Of a DNA stretch of 64,000 bases, positions 1-9,426 are shown piece by piece. Under the pieces are notes generated by a model. It saw only the letters and a list, made by a program, of their open reading frames with translations. It ran no database searches and was not told the origin of the DNA. The translations under genes and the position numbers were made by a program. Numbering within the stretch: position 1 is the stretch's first letter; every line of letters starts with the position of its first letter. Origin of the DNA: Chamaea fasciata (Eukaryota > Chordata > Aves > Passeriformes > Sylviidae); the NCBI GenBank assembly GCA_029207755.1, contig JARCOQ010000095.1, positions 1 to 64,000 of the forward strand. The letters run 5' to 3'.

Positions 1-116
1 GAGTGTTTCAAACCAATGCCAATTCTCATTCTTCAGTGAACACTGAGACCGCTGCTCATTCAGCTGCAGTAAAAGTAGAATGTGACTGTATCTCCTCCGT
101 ATTCCTTCTTGTCTAA

Positions 117-122
117 AATAAA
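117..122 (+). promoter_or_regulatory. Candidate polyadenylation signal AATAAA (first copy)
   Basis: AATAAA is followed 2-15 bases later by a GT-rich stretch (tgtaggtgcttt), the usual arrangement of a vertebrate cleavage and polyadenylation site. It is kept in every unit. No transcript is shown by the sequence, so function is unproven. Confidence 0.35.
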
Positions 123-317
123 ATGTAGGTGCTTTGCAAGGAGCAGGCATCCCCGTTAAAACTCTCTTCTTGTGTACAAGATGTTCACCAAAAAAGTTGG
201 TCTTGATTTAATAGATCATCTTCTATCTTCCTGTGGCTGTTTTCTTGCGTAGCCCTAGCAAAACCGAAGGAAGGTATTCTGGACCTGAAATTTCACTCCT
301 TTCTACATCCTCTCTAC

Positions 318-326
318 TATATTTAA
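318..326 (+). promoter_or_regulatory. TATA-like AT-rich element (first copy)
   Basis: TATATTTAA sits in an AT-rich stretch before the TTTGG tract. It resembles a TATA box, but no initiator or start can be tied to it. It occurs once per unit at this offset. Confidence 0.2.
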
Positions 327-359
327 TTGTGTAGGTTTCAAGTCATGCCAAAAAGACTC

Positions 360-373
360 GTTGATAAATCAAC
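360..373. repeat. Perfect short palindrome GTTGAT-AA-ATCAAC (first copy)
   Basis: Six-base inverted arms are separated by two A residues. The layout resembles an HNF1-type palindromic site but with one extra central base. It is conserved in all units. Function is unknown. Confidence 0.4.
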
Positions 374-695
374 AGAGTATATTTGGATTAAATATTCATG
401 ACTGCTGTTGCTCTGCCTAGGAGGTCATGAAGCCAGGGGCTTGGGTGAGCTTTGTCTGCTGCTGTTTGTGCTTGCTCCAGGCTGCCTGGAAGAAGAGACC
501 AAAGCTGCTCCCCACCTCAGCAGAGCTGGGCTCTGCAGGGTTTGGGGGCTACCCTGGGCACTGCTGTGTCCTGGGGTGGGAAATCCCATTTCTAGTCAAA
601 GGAGGATGCTTCACAGTTAGTCTTGGAATCCAGCTTTTCTCTTTCAAAGCAAGTTTCAGAAACCTGTTGGTTTGGTTTTTTGGTCTGCTTTCTTC

Positions 696-757
696 TGTGG
701 TTTGTTGTTGTTGTTTTGTTGGGGTTTTTTGGTTTGGTTTGGTTTTGGTTTGGTTTT
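696..757 (+). repeat. TG-only tract with (TTTGG)n core (first copy)
   Basis: Sixty-two bases contain only T and G, including (GTT)n and then GG pairs at 721-724, 731, 736, 741, 747 and 752 separated by 3-6 T. Such TTTGG tracts are common in bird genomes. Six regularly spaced GG runs could form a two-layer G-quadruplex on this strand. Units 5, 7, 18 and 19 carry a T-to-C change (ggttcgg), and units 5, 7 and 18 also have one extra T. Confidence 0.85.
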
Positions 758-776
758 CTTTCTCTAGAAGAAAGAG

Positions 777-790
777 GTGATTCTATGATT
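777..790 (+). mobile_element. Possible remnant of a CR1 3' end (first copy)
   Basis: GTGATTCTATGATT follows the TTTGG tract. CR1 LINEs of birds and reptiles end in short direct repeats of the ATTCTATG type, which this resembles. Only about one and a half repeats are present and no CR1 body is recognised upstream, so the match could be chance. Confidence 0.3.
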
Positions 791-1226
791 GGCAGATATG
801 AAATAGGACTGATTTCCTTCATTGCCCACTAAGAGAAATTGTATAGAAAGTGAATGGGAAAGACGGTAAAACTTCTGCTAAGGCCTTAAAGCTTAGATGA
901 GGTGTTGTCCAAGAAAATGACCGTTAAGCCCGTGAAGAAAAGGGATGTTAAAGCCATCTTCTGACTTTCAGCCTCCCAGTATCTGTAGTTGGTAGTGAAT
1001 GTTTCATCAGGGTGCTAAGAATATTTTTTTTCTTTTTTGTCCTTCTTTCTCTGCTTGAAAATCGAAGTGTGCAGCTTGGAACACCGAGCATCTTTTCAGC
1101 TTGTTCTGCTTTTGGTCTAAGTCTGCCAGCTCCGCTGATGTTTGGATTTTTTAGCAGAACTTCCTCCTCTAGCTTCTTGCTTTGAACCTTAGGAAAAAAA
1201 ACAGTTGCCCTGGGCACCAGCAATCC

Positions 1227-1664
1227 CGATCCGCCAGGGAACTTGGGCAGCCGAGGCGATTTACGTCGATTGCGTAACCTACGCTAACTTTCCTGAATAG
1301 CCTCTGCTGCGTCATCTACGTAAGGCGCGTGAACTGCGGCGAGCTAGGGAAGCTCGGCAAGCTACCAGCGCAGCCTCTCAGTGCCGGGCAAAACCAAAGC
1401 GTAGCACTCGTTTTTTCGGGAGAGGAGGATAGAAACCCTTGGTGGTTGCACCGCACAGACAAGTGTGACCGTGTCCCTGCAGTAGAAATCACCAAAGACA
1501 TGTTTGGCGTTCCCCCTGATGCGGTGGTTTTGCGGTACTCGCTGCTGCTTTGGCGCTCCTCCCTCTCCGCTGAGGTTAAATTGGATGTGGCTGAACTGTT
1601 GCCGTGCCTGCTCTGGTTGTAGGCACCTGGTTGCGTTCATTGCCTGCTTGTGTAAAATACACCG
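1227..1664. promoter_or_regulatory. CpG-island-like core of the unit (first copy)
   Basis: I counted about 31 CpG in roughly 440 bases of about 55% GC, an observed/expected ratio near 0.9 by hand count. The rest of the unit is AT-rich and CpG-poor. The same block recurs in every full unit about 1,226 bases after the unit start. CpG islands in vertebrates mark promoters or regions kept unmethylated in the germ line. A promoter role is an inference. Confidence 0.7.
1261..1322. promoter_or_regulatory. Cluster of bZIP-type sites at the CpG core (first copy)
   Basis: Four elements lie in 62 bases: TTACGTCG (1261-1268, CRE-like), ATTGCGTAAC (1269-1278, whose complement GTTACGCAAT fits the C/EBP, NFIL3 and PAR-bZIP pattern), TGCGTCA (1308-1314, complement TGACGCA, ATF/AP-1-like) and the palindrome TACGTA (1317-1322). 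All are conserved by eye across units. Binding is not shown. Confidence 0.4.
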
Positions 1665-1978
1665 AGGCAAAGGAGAAGCAGGGATAGCAAGCCCCGGTGT
1701 CTGCAGCCTAAACATTCGGCTCATTGCTGAGGTGCTCGAGCTCCATCCAGAAAGCACAGGGTGTGCTTTGTCTTGGCAGCATTCAAGACGGAAAGCGCTT
1801 TGGAAATGGCTTCTGCCTGTTGCCCTCCGCTTTTCCTTCCGTGCCTCCTGCTTCCCTGGGCTGCTCCTGTGACCCAGGCAGCCCCTATCTCATGCAACCA
1901 AAAGCATCACGGCGAGTGGAGGAGCAATTAGGGTCAAAAAAAAAGGATGGAGAAAAGCTTGAGGGCGTGAAGACACCA

Positions 1979-1981
<3 letters not shown>

Positions 1982-2022
<41 letters not shown>
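1982..2022 (+). repeat. Poly-T run, 41 bases (first copy), followed by GCCTAG
   Basis: An uninterrupted T run is preceded by caccactc and followed by gcctag. Lengths in units 1-20 are 41, 45, 43, 36, 40, 41, 41, 41, 41, 41, 41, 43, 41, 46, 40, 40, 45, 31, 48 and 57. It is the main source of unit-length differences. Read on the minus strand it is a poly-A run, but no AATAAA lies just upstream of it on that strand and no target-site duplication is obvious. A simple retrocopy tail is therefore not supported. Confidence 0.95.
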
Positions 2023-2024
<2 letters not shown>

Positions 2025-2121
2025 CTAGAACTTGGAGAGGGTAGAGCTGAGGTAAAAACTTAGCCTTCTTTCTAAGGCAGGAAGCTTGAATTTTACCTTA
2101 AGAACAGCTGAGTGTTACCTT

Positions 2122-2151
2122 GCTGCTGTCCTTCTGAGCATGGACAGCAGC
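2122..2151 (+). repeat. Perfect 10-bp stem-loop (first copy)
   Basis: GCTGCTGTCC and its exact complement GGACAGCAGC are separated by a 10-base loop. It is kept in every unit about 100 bases after the poly-T. The stem is too short for a typical miRNA precursor. It could fold in RNA or be incidental. Confidence 0.6.
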
Positions 2152-2669
2152 CCTGCAAGCCAGAATCCTGCCTTCCACTTGAGAGAGTCCCTTTTAATCC
2201 TTACAGCCTCCACTTTCTGAAGAGCTGACGTGCCTGTCTAACGTGCAGCTCCTACAGACATCGTTTCTGAGGCAGCATCAAGCTGGAAAAAAAGAAACCG
2301 AAAGTGCAAGTGCAAGTTAAGAGAGCTCAGTGTGGTTAAGTGACCAATATTAATGGGTGCATTAGAGGACAAAGAAAAGCAAATGAAATTTTGCTACAGA
2401 TGTCAGGAGCAGTTCTGTAGTTAGAAAATGCGATTCCTGGGTGGTTTCTTTAGTATTTCATCACGACCAATATGATGAAAATCTCCTTGGAAACTTTCCC
2501 AAGAAGCCGAACAAGAATACGTTGATCATAAATGGAGCAGGGCATGGTTTGCTGAGGATTCTTCACCGTGCAGTTGAAACAAACGAACAATTTGCAGTTT
2601 GAACTATGTTTGGACCCAGGAAGCAGGTAGACTGTCCACTTTAGCGACGATAAAAGAAGAAGGCAGACT

Positions 2670-2687
2670 TTTTTCTGTGTTTTGCAG
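2670..2687 (+). promoter_or_regulatory. Candidate 3' splice site (first copy)
   Basis: A pyrimidine-rich stretch ending in ttttctgtgttttgcag is an excellent match to the vertebrate acceptor consensus. Other acceptor-like sequences lie at 954-971 (cttctgactttcag) and at the poly-T/GCCTAG junction (2028). I see no equally strong donors, so splicing of a repeat transcript is only a possibility. Confidence 0.3.
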
Positions 2688-2912
2688 GTGTTCATTTGGT
2701 GTTTTAGCAAGGGGTGCTGCAGTCTTGCCTTATTTACCAATCTCTGTCCAGTCTTCTTCTGTATTTCCTGGTCAAGTGCTTTTCCTTCTTGAAATAGAAA
2801 GAATTGTTCATTTCATTCAGTTGGCTTTGATAGACTTCCGTACAGTGCAACATAGTACCCAATGAAGCAAGACACAATGCCTTCAGTGCATTCGAGGCTA
2901 CTGGAACTCAGG

Positions 2913-2928
2913 TGACGTGGCTGAGTCA
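2913..2928 (+). promoter_or_regulatory. TGACGTGG + TGAGTCA composite (first copy)
   Basis: TGACGTGG (2913-2920) equals the core of the unfolded-protein-response element bound by ATF6/XBP1. One base later TGAGTCA (2922-2928) is a consensus AP-1 site, within ggctgagtcac, which is also close to a Maf/NF-E2 site. Both are present in every full unit. In units 4 and 20 a base just upstream changes to C and adds CACGTG. Function is inferred from motif identity only. Confidence 0.4.
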
Positions 2929-3036
2929 CTGGAGCTGCTTCTGTTCTGTGGCTGGACTTAAGGCTATGGATTGTTGATGGCAGCTCCAAAAATACTTCTC
3001 GTGGATTTTGGGGTCTTACTGATTTTTGGTTTTTTA

Positions 3037-3049
3037 ATTATTATTATTA
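3037..3049. repeat. (ATT)n microsatellite next to a variable T/G run (first copy)
   Basis: Four ATT repeats follow a short G/T run that varies between copies: tttttggtttttt in most left-domain units, tttttgggttttt in delta units, tttttgttttttt in epsilon units, and longer forms in units 4 and 18. Confidence 0.8.
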
Positions 3050-3140
3050 CTCTTCTTTTTCCTAAAATGCACTTTAAAGAAAAATCTTACACGGGCAGAA
3101 GAAGTTCTTTAGAAAAGCAAATGCCATTGACATCTTCATT

Positions 3141-5118
3141 GAGTGTTTCAAACCAATGCCAATTCTCATTCTTCAGTGAACACTGAGACCGCTGCTCATT
3201 CAGCTGCAGTAAAAGTAGAATGTGACTGTATCTCCTCCGTATTCCTTCTTGTCTAAAATAAAATGTAGGTGCTTTGCAAGGAGCAGGCATCCCCGTTAAA
3301 ACTCTCTTCTTGTGTACAAGATGTTCACCAAAAAAGTTGGTCTTGATTTAATAGATCATCTTCTATCTTCCTGTGGCTGTTTTCTTGCGTAGCCCTAGCA
3401 AAACCGAAGGAAGGTATTCTGGACCTGAAATTTCACTCCTTTCTACATCCTCTCTACTATATTTAATTGTGTAGGTTTCAAGTCATGCCAAAAAGACTCG
3501 TTGATAAATCAACAGAGTATATTTGGATTAAATATTCATGACTGCTGTTGCTCTGCCTAGGAGGTCATGAAGCCAGGGGCTTGGGTGAGCTTTGTCTGCT
3601 GCTGTTTGTGCTTGCTCCAGGCTGCCTGGAAGAAGAGACCAAAGCTGCTCCCCACCTCAGCAGAGCTGGGTTCTGCAGGGTTTGGGGGCTACCCTGGGCA
3701 CTGCTGTGTCCTGGGGTGGGAAATCCCATTTCTAGTCAAAGGAGGATGCTTCACAGTTAGTCTTGGAATCCAGCTTTTCTCTTTCAAAGCAAGTTTCAGA
3801 AACCTGTTGGTTTGGTTTTTTGGTCTGCTTTCTTCTGTGGTTTGTTGTTGTTGTTTTGTTGGGGTTTTTTGGTTTGGTTTGGTTTTGGTTTGGTTTTCTT
3901 TCTCTAGAAGAAAGAGGTGATTCTATGATTGGCAGATATGAAATAGGACTGATTTCCTTCATTGCCCACTAAGAGAAATTGTATAGAAAGTGAATGGGAA
4001 AGACGGTAAAACTTCTGCTAAGGCCTTAAAGCTTAGATGAGGTGTTGTCCAAGAAAATGACCGTTAAGCCCGTGAAGAAAAGGGATGTTAAAGCCATCTT
4101 CTGACTTTCAGCCTCCCAGTATCTGTAGTTGGTAGTGAATGTTTCATCAGGGTGCTAAGAATATTTTTTTTCTTTTTTGTCCTTCTTTCTCTGCTTGAAA
4201 ATCGAAGTGTGCAGCTTGGAACACCGAGCATCTTTTCAGCTTGTTCTGCTTTTGGTCTAAGTCTGCCAGCTCCGCTGATGTTTGGATTTTTTAGCAGAAC
4301 TTCCTCCTCTAGCTTCTTGCTTTGAACCTTAGGAAAAAAAACAGTTGCCCTGGGCACCAGCAATCCCGATCCGCCAGGGAACTTGGGCAGCCGAGGCGAT
4401 TTACGTCGATTGCGTAACCTACGCTAACTTTCCTGAATAGCCTCTGCTGCGTCATCTACGTAAGGCGCGTGAACTGCGGCGAGCTAGGGAAGCTCGGCAA
4501 GCTACCAGCGCAGCCTCTCAGTGCCGGGCAAAACCAAAGCGTAGCACTCGTTTTTTCGGGAGAGGAGGATAGAAACCCTTGGTGGTTGCACCGCACAGAC
4601 AAGTGTGACCGTGTCCCTGCAGTAGAAATCACCAAAGACATGTTTGGCGTTCCCCCTGATGCGGTGGTTTTGCGGTACTCGCTGCTGCTTTGGCGCTCCT
4701 CCTTCTCCGCTGAGGTTAAATTGGATGTGGCTGAACTGTTGCCGTGCCTGCTCTGGTTGTAGGCACCTGGTTGCGTTCATTGCCTGCTTGTGTAAAATAC
4801 ACCGAGGCAAAGGAGAAGCAGGGATAGCAAGCCCCGGTGTCTGCAGCCTAAACATTCGGCTCATTGCTGAGGTGCTCGAGCTCCATCCAGAAAGCACAGG
4901 GTGTGCTTTGTCTTGGCAGCATTCAAGACGGAAAGCGCTTTGGAAATGGCTTCTGCCTGTTGCCCTCCGCTTTTCCTTCCGTGCCTCCTGCTTCCCTGGG
5001 CTGCTCCTGTGACCCAGGCAGCCCCTATCTCATGCAACCAAAAGCATCACGGCGAGTGGAGGAGCAATTAGGGTCAAAAAAAAAGGATGGAGAAAAGCTT
5101 GAGGGCGTGAAGACACCA

Positions 5119-5168
<50 letters not shown>

Positions 5169-6284
5169 CTAGAACTTGGAGAGGGTAGAGCTGAGGTAAA
5201 AACTTAGCCTTCTTTCTAAGGCAGGAAGCTTGAATTTTACCTTAAGAACAGCTGAGTGTTACCTTGCTGCTGTCCTTCTGAGCATGGACAGCAGCCCTGC
5301 AAGCCAGAATCCTGCCTTCCACTTGAGAGAGTCCCTTTTAATCCTTACAGCCTCCACTTTCTGAAGAGCTGACGTGCCTGTCTAACGTGCAGCTCCTACA
5401 GACATCGTTTCTGAGGCAGCATCAAGCTGGAAAAAAAGAAACCGAAAGTGCAAGTGCAAGTTAAGAGAGCTCAGTGTGGTTAAGTGACCAATATTAATGG
5501 GTGCATTAGAGGACAAAGAAAAGCAAATGAAATTTTGCTACAGATGTCAGGAGCAGTTCTGTAGTTAGAAAATGCGATTCCTGGGTGGTTTCTTTAGTAT
5601 TTCATCACGACCAATATGATGAAAATCTCCTTGGAAACTTTCCCAAGAAGCCGAACAAGAATACGTTGATCATAAATGGAGCAGGGCATGGTTTGCTGAG
5701 GATTCTTCACCGTGCAGTTGAAACAAACGAACAATTTGCAGTTTGAACTATGTTTGGACCCAGGAAGCAGGTAGACTGTCCACTTTAGCGACGATAAAAG
5801 AAGAAGGCAGACTTTTTTCTGTGTTTTGCAGGTGTTCATTTGGTGTTTTAGCAAGGGGTGCTGCAGTCTTGCCTTATTTACCAATCTCTGTCCAGTCTTC
5901 TTCTGTATTTCCTGGTCAAGTGCTTTTCCTTCTTGAAATAGAAAGAATTGTTCATTTCATTCAGTTGGCTTTGATAGACTTCCGTACAGTGCAACATAGT
6001 ACCCAATGAAGCAAGACACAATGCCTTCAGTGCATTCGAGGCTACTGGAACTCAGGTGACGTGGCTGAGTCACTGGAGCTGCTTCTGTTCTGTGGCTGGA
6101 CTTAAGGCTATGGATTGTTGATGGCAGCTCCAAAAATACTTCTCGTGGATTTTGGGGTCTTACTGATTTTTGGTTTTTTAATTATTATTATTACTCTTCT
6201 TTTTCCTAAAATGCACTTTAAAGAAAAATCTTACACGGGCAGAAGAAGTTCTTTAGAAAAGCAAATGCCATTGACATCTTCATT
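3141..6284. repeat. Unit 2 (3144 bp, haplotype B)
   Basis: B markers: 279C, 531T, 543T, 864C, 904G and 1563T equivalents. The T run is 45 bases (5122-5166), which accounts for the extra length over unit 1. The CpG-rich core is at about 4367-4804. Confidence 0.97.
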
Positions 6285-8262
6285 GAGTGTTTCAAACCAA
6301 TGCCAATTCTCATTCTTCAGTGAACACTGAGACCGCTGCTCATTCAGCTGCAGTAAAAGTAGAATGTGACTGTATCTCCTCCGTATTCCTTCTTGTCTAA
6401 AATAAAATGTAGGTGCTTTGCAAGGAGCAGGCATCCCCGTTAAAACTCTCTTCTTGTGTACAAGATGTTCACCAAAAAAGTTGGTCTTGATTTAATAGAT
6501 CATCTTCTATCTTCCTGTGGCTGTTTTCTTGCGTAGCCCTAGCAAAACCGAAGGAAGGTATTCTGGACCTGAAATTTCACTCCTTTCTACATCCTCTCTA
6601 CTATATTTAATTGTGTAGGTTTCAAGTCATGCCAAAAAGACTCGTTGATAAATCAACAGAGTATATTTGGATTAAATATTCATGACTGCTGTTGCTCTGC
6701 CTAGGAGGTCATGAAGCCAGGGGCTTGGGTGAGCTTTGTCTGCTGCTGTTTGTGCTTGCTCCAGGCTGCCTGGAAGAAGAGACCAAAGCTGCTCCCCACC
6801 TCAGCAGAGCTGGGTTCTGCAGGGTTTGGGGGCTACCCTGGGCACTGCTGTGTCCTGGGGTGGGAAATCCCATTTCTAGTCAAAGGAGGATGCTTCACAG
6901 TTAGTCTTGGAATCCAGCTTTTCTCTTTCAAAGCAAGTTTCAGAAACCTGTTGGTTTGGTTTTTTGGTCTGCTTTCTTCTGTGGTTTGTTGTTGTTGTTT
7001 TGTTGGGGTTTTTTGGTTTGGTTTGGTTTTGGTTTGGTTTTCTTTCTCTAGAAGAAAGAGGTGATTCTATGATTGGCAGATATGAAATAGGACTGATTTC
7101 CTTCATTGCCCACTAAGAGAAATTGTATAGAAAGTGAATGGGAAAGATGGTAAAACTTCTGCTAAGGCCTTAAAGCTTAGATGAGGTTTTGTCCAAGAAA
7201 ATGACCGTTAAGCCCGTGAAGAAAAGGGATGTTAAAGCCATCTTCTGACTTTCAGCCTCCCAGTATCTGTAGTTGGTAGTGAATGTTTCATCAGGGTGCT
7301 AAGAATATTTTTTTTCTTTTTTGTCCTTCTTTCTCTGCTTGAAAATCGAAGTGTGCAGCTTGGAACACCGAGCATCTTTTCAGCTTGTTCTGCTTTTGGT
7401 CTAAGTCTGCCAGCTCCGCTGATGTTTGGATTTTTTAGCAGAACTTCCTCCTCTAGCTTCTTGCTTTGAACCTTAGGAAAAAAAACAGTTGCCCTGGGCA
7501 CCAGCAATCCCGATCCGCCAGGGAACTTGGGCAGCCGAGGCGATTTACGTCGATTGCGTAACCTACGCTAACTTTCCTGAATAGCCTCTGCTGCGTCATC
7601 TACGTAAGGCGCGTGAACTGCGGCGAGCTAGGGAAGCTCGGCAAGCTACCAGCGCAGCCTCTCAGTGCCGGGCAAAACCAAAGCGTAGCACTCGTTTTTT
7701 CGGGAGAGGAGGATAGAAACCCTTGGTGGTTGCACCGCACAGACAAGTGTGACCGTGTCCCTGCAGTAGAAATCACCAAAGACATGTTTGGCGTTCCCCC
7801 TGATGCGGTGGTTTTGCGGTACTCGCTGCTGCTTTGGCGCTCCTCCCTCTCCGCTGAGGTTAAATTGGATGTGGCTGAACTGTTGCCGTGCCTGCTCTGG
7901 TTGTAGGCACCTGGTTGCGTTCATTGCCTGCTTGTGTAAAATACACCGAGGCAAAGGAGAAGCAGGGATAGCAAGCCCCGGTGTCTGCAGCCTAAACATT
8001 CGGCTCATTGCTGAGGTGCTCGAGCTCCATCCAGAAAGCACAGGGTGTGCTTTGTCTTGGCAGCATTCAAGACGGAAAGCGCTTTGGAAATGGCTTCTGC
8101 CTGTTGCCCTCCGCTTTTCCTTCCGTGCCTCCTGCTTCCCTGGGCTGCTCCTGTGACCCAGGCAGCCCCTATCTCATGCAACCAAAAGCATCACGGCGAG
8201 TGGAGGAGCAATTAGGGTCAAAAAAAAAGGATGGAGAAAAGCTTGAGGGCGTGAAGACACCA

Positions 8263-8310
<48 letters not shown>

Positions 8311-9426
8311 CTAGAACTTGGAGAGGGTAGAGCTGAGGTAAAAACTTAGCCTTCTTTCTAAGGCAGGAAGCTTGAATTTTACCTTAAGAACAGCTGAGTG
8401 TTACCTTGCTGCTGTCCTTCTGAGCATGGACAGCAGCCCTGCAAGCCAGAATCCTGCCTTCCACTTGAGAGAGTCCCTTTTAATCCTTACAGCCTCCACT
8501 TTCTGAAGAGCTGACGTGCCTGTCTAACGTGCAGCTCCTACAGACATCGTTTCTGAGGCAGCATCAAGCTGGAAAAAAAGAAACCGAAAGTGCAAGTGCA
8601 AGTTAAGAGAGCTCAGTGTGGTTAAGTGACCAATATTAATGGGTGCATTAGAGGACAAAGAAAAGCAAATGAAATTTTGCTACAGATGTCAGGAGCAGTT
8701 CTGTAGTTAGAAAATGCGATTCCTGGGTGGTTTCTTTAGTATTTCATCACGACCAATATGATGAAAATCTCCTTGGAAACTTTCCCAAGAAGCCGAACAA
8801 GAATACGTTGATCATAAATGGAGCAGGGCATGGTTTGCTGAGGATTCTTCACCGTGCAGTTGAAACAAACGAACAATTTGCAGTTTGAACTATGTTTGGA
8901 CCCAGGAAGCAGGTAGACTGTCCACTTTAGCGACGATAAAAGAAGAAGGCAGACTTTTTTCTGTGTTTTGCAGGTGTTCATTTGGTGTTTTAGCAAGGGG
9001 TGCTGCAGTCTTGCCTTATTTACCAATCTCTGTCCAGTCTTCTTCTGTATTTCCTGGTCAAGTGCTTTTCCTTCTTGAAATAGAAAGAATTGTTCATTTC
9101 ATTCAGTTGGCTTTGATAGACTTCCGTACAGTGCAACATAGTACCCAATGAAGCAAGACACAATGCCTTCAGTGCATTCGAGGCTACTGGAACTCAGGTG
9201 ACGTGGCTGAGTCACTGGAGCTGCTTCTGTTCTGTGGCTGGACTTAAGGCTATGGATTGTTGATGGCAGCTCCAAAAATACTTCTCGTGGATTTTGGGGT
9301 CTTACTGATTTTTGGTTTTTTAATTATTATTATTACTCTTCTTTTTCCTAAAATGCACTTTAAAGAAAAATCTTACACGGGCAGAAGAAGTTCTTTAGAA
9401 AAGCAAATGCCATTGACATCTTCATT
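6285..9426. repeat. Unit 3 (3142 bp, haplotype A)
   Basis: A markers: gatgg in place of gacgg, ggtttt in place of ggtgtt, and ccctctcc. The T run is 43 bases (8266-8308). The CpG-rich core is at about 7511-7948. Confidence 0.97.

Larger units (their letters stand above)
1..3140. repeat. Unit 1 (3140 bp, mixed A/B haplotype)
   Basis: This copy is mosaic. Markers 864C and 904G are B-type, 1563C is A-type, and the pair 531C with 543T is seen in no other copy here. The CpG-rich core is at about 1227-1664 and a 41-base T run at 1982-2022. The right end has the common tttttggtttttt form. It serves as the coordinate reference for sub-unit landmarks. Confidence 0.97.

Noticed and set aside
427..780. 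117-codon plus-strand frame whose start looks like a signal peptide (MKPGAWVSFVCCCLCLLQAAW)
   Set aside because: The second half is translation of the TG-only low-complexity tract, and units 5, 7 and 18 shift its frame there. There is no recognisable domain.
1226..1245. CTCF-like site (ccgccaggga) at the left edge of the CpG core
   Set aside because: Only the first nine bases or so of the CTCF core fit; the GGCGC end of the motif is missing.
1362..1757. Longest open frame of the unit (131 codons, minus strand) and the overlapping plus-strand frames of 122 and 97 codons
   Set aside because: Overlapping open frames on both strands in a GC-rich core are expected by chance. None resembles a known protein, and several are truncated in units 5, 7 and 19. 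Repetition in 20 copies reflects duplication, not selection.
1982..2100. Poly-T as the reversed poly-A tail of a retrocopy
   Set aside because: On the minus strand there is no AATAAA just before the run, no recognisable coding body and no clear target-site duplication around it.
2450..2740. 96-codon minus-strand frame with a fairly protein-like C-terminal part
   Set aside because: Kept in all full copies with only V/A at residue 2, but the copies are nearly identical anyway. No family is recognised, and a plus-strand frame overlaps it.
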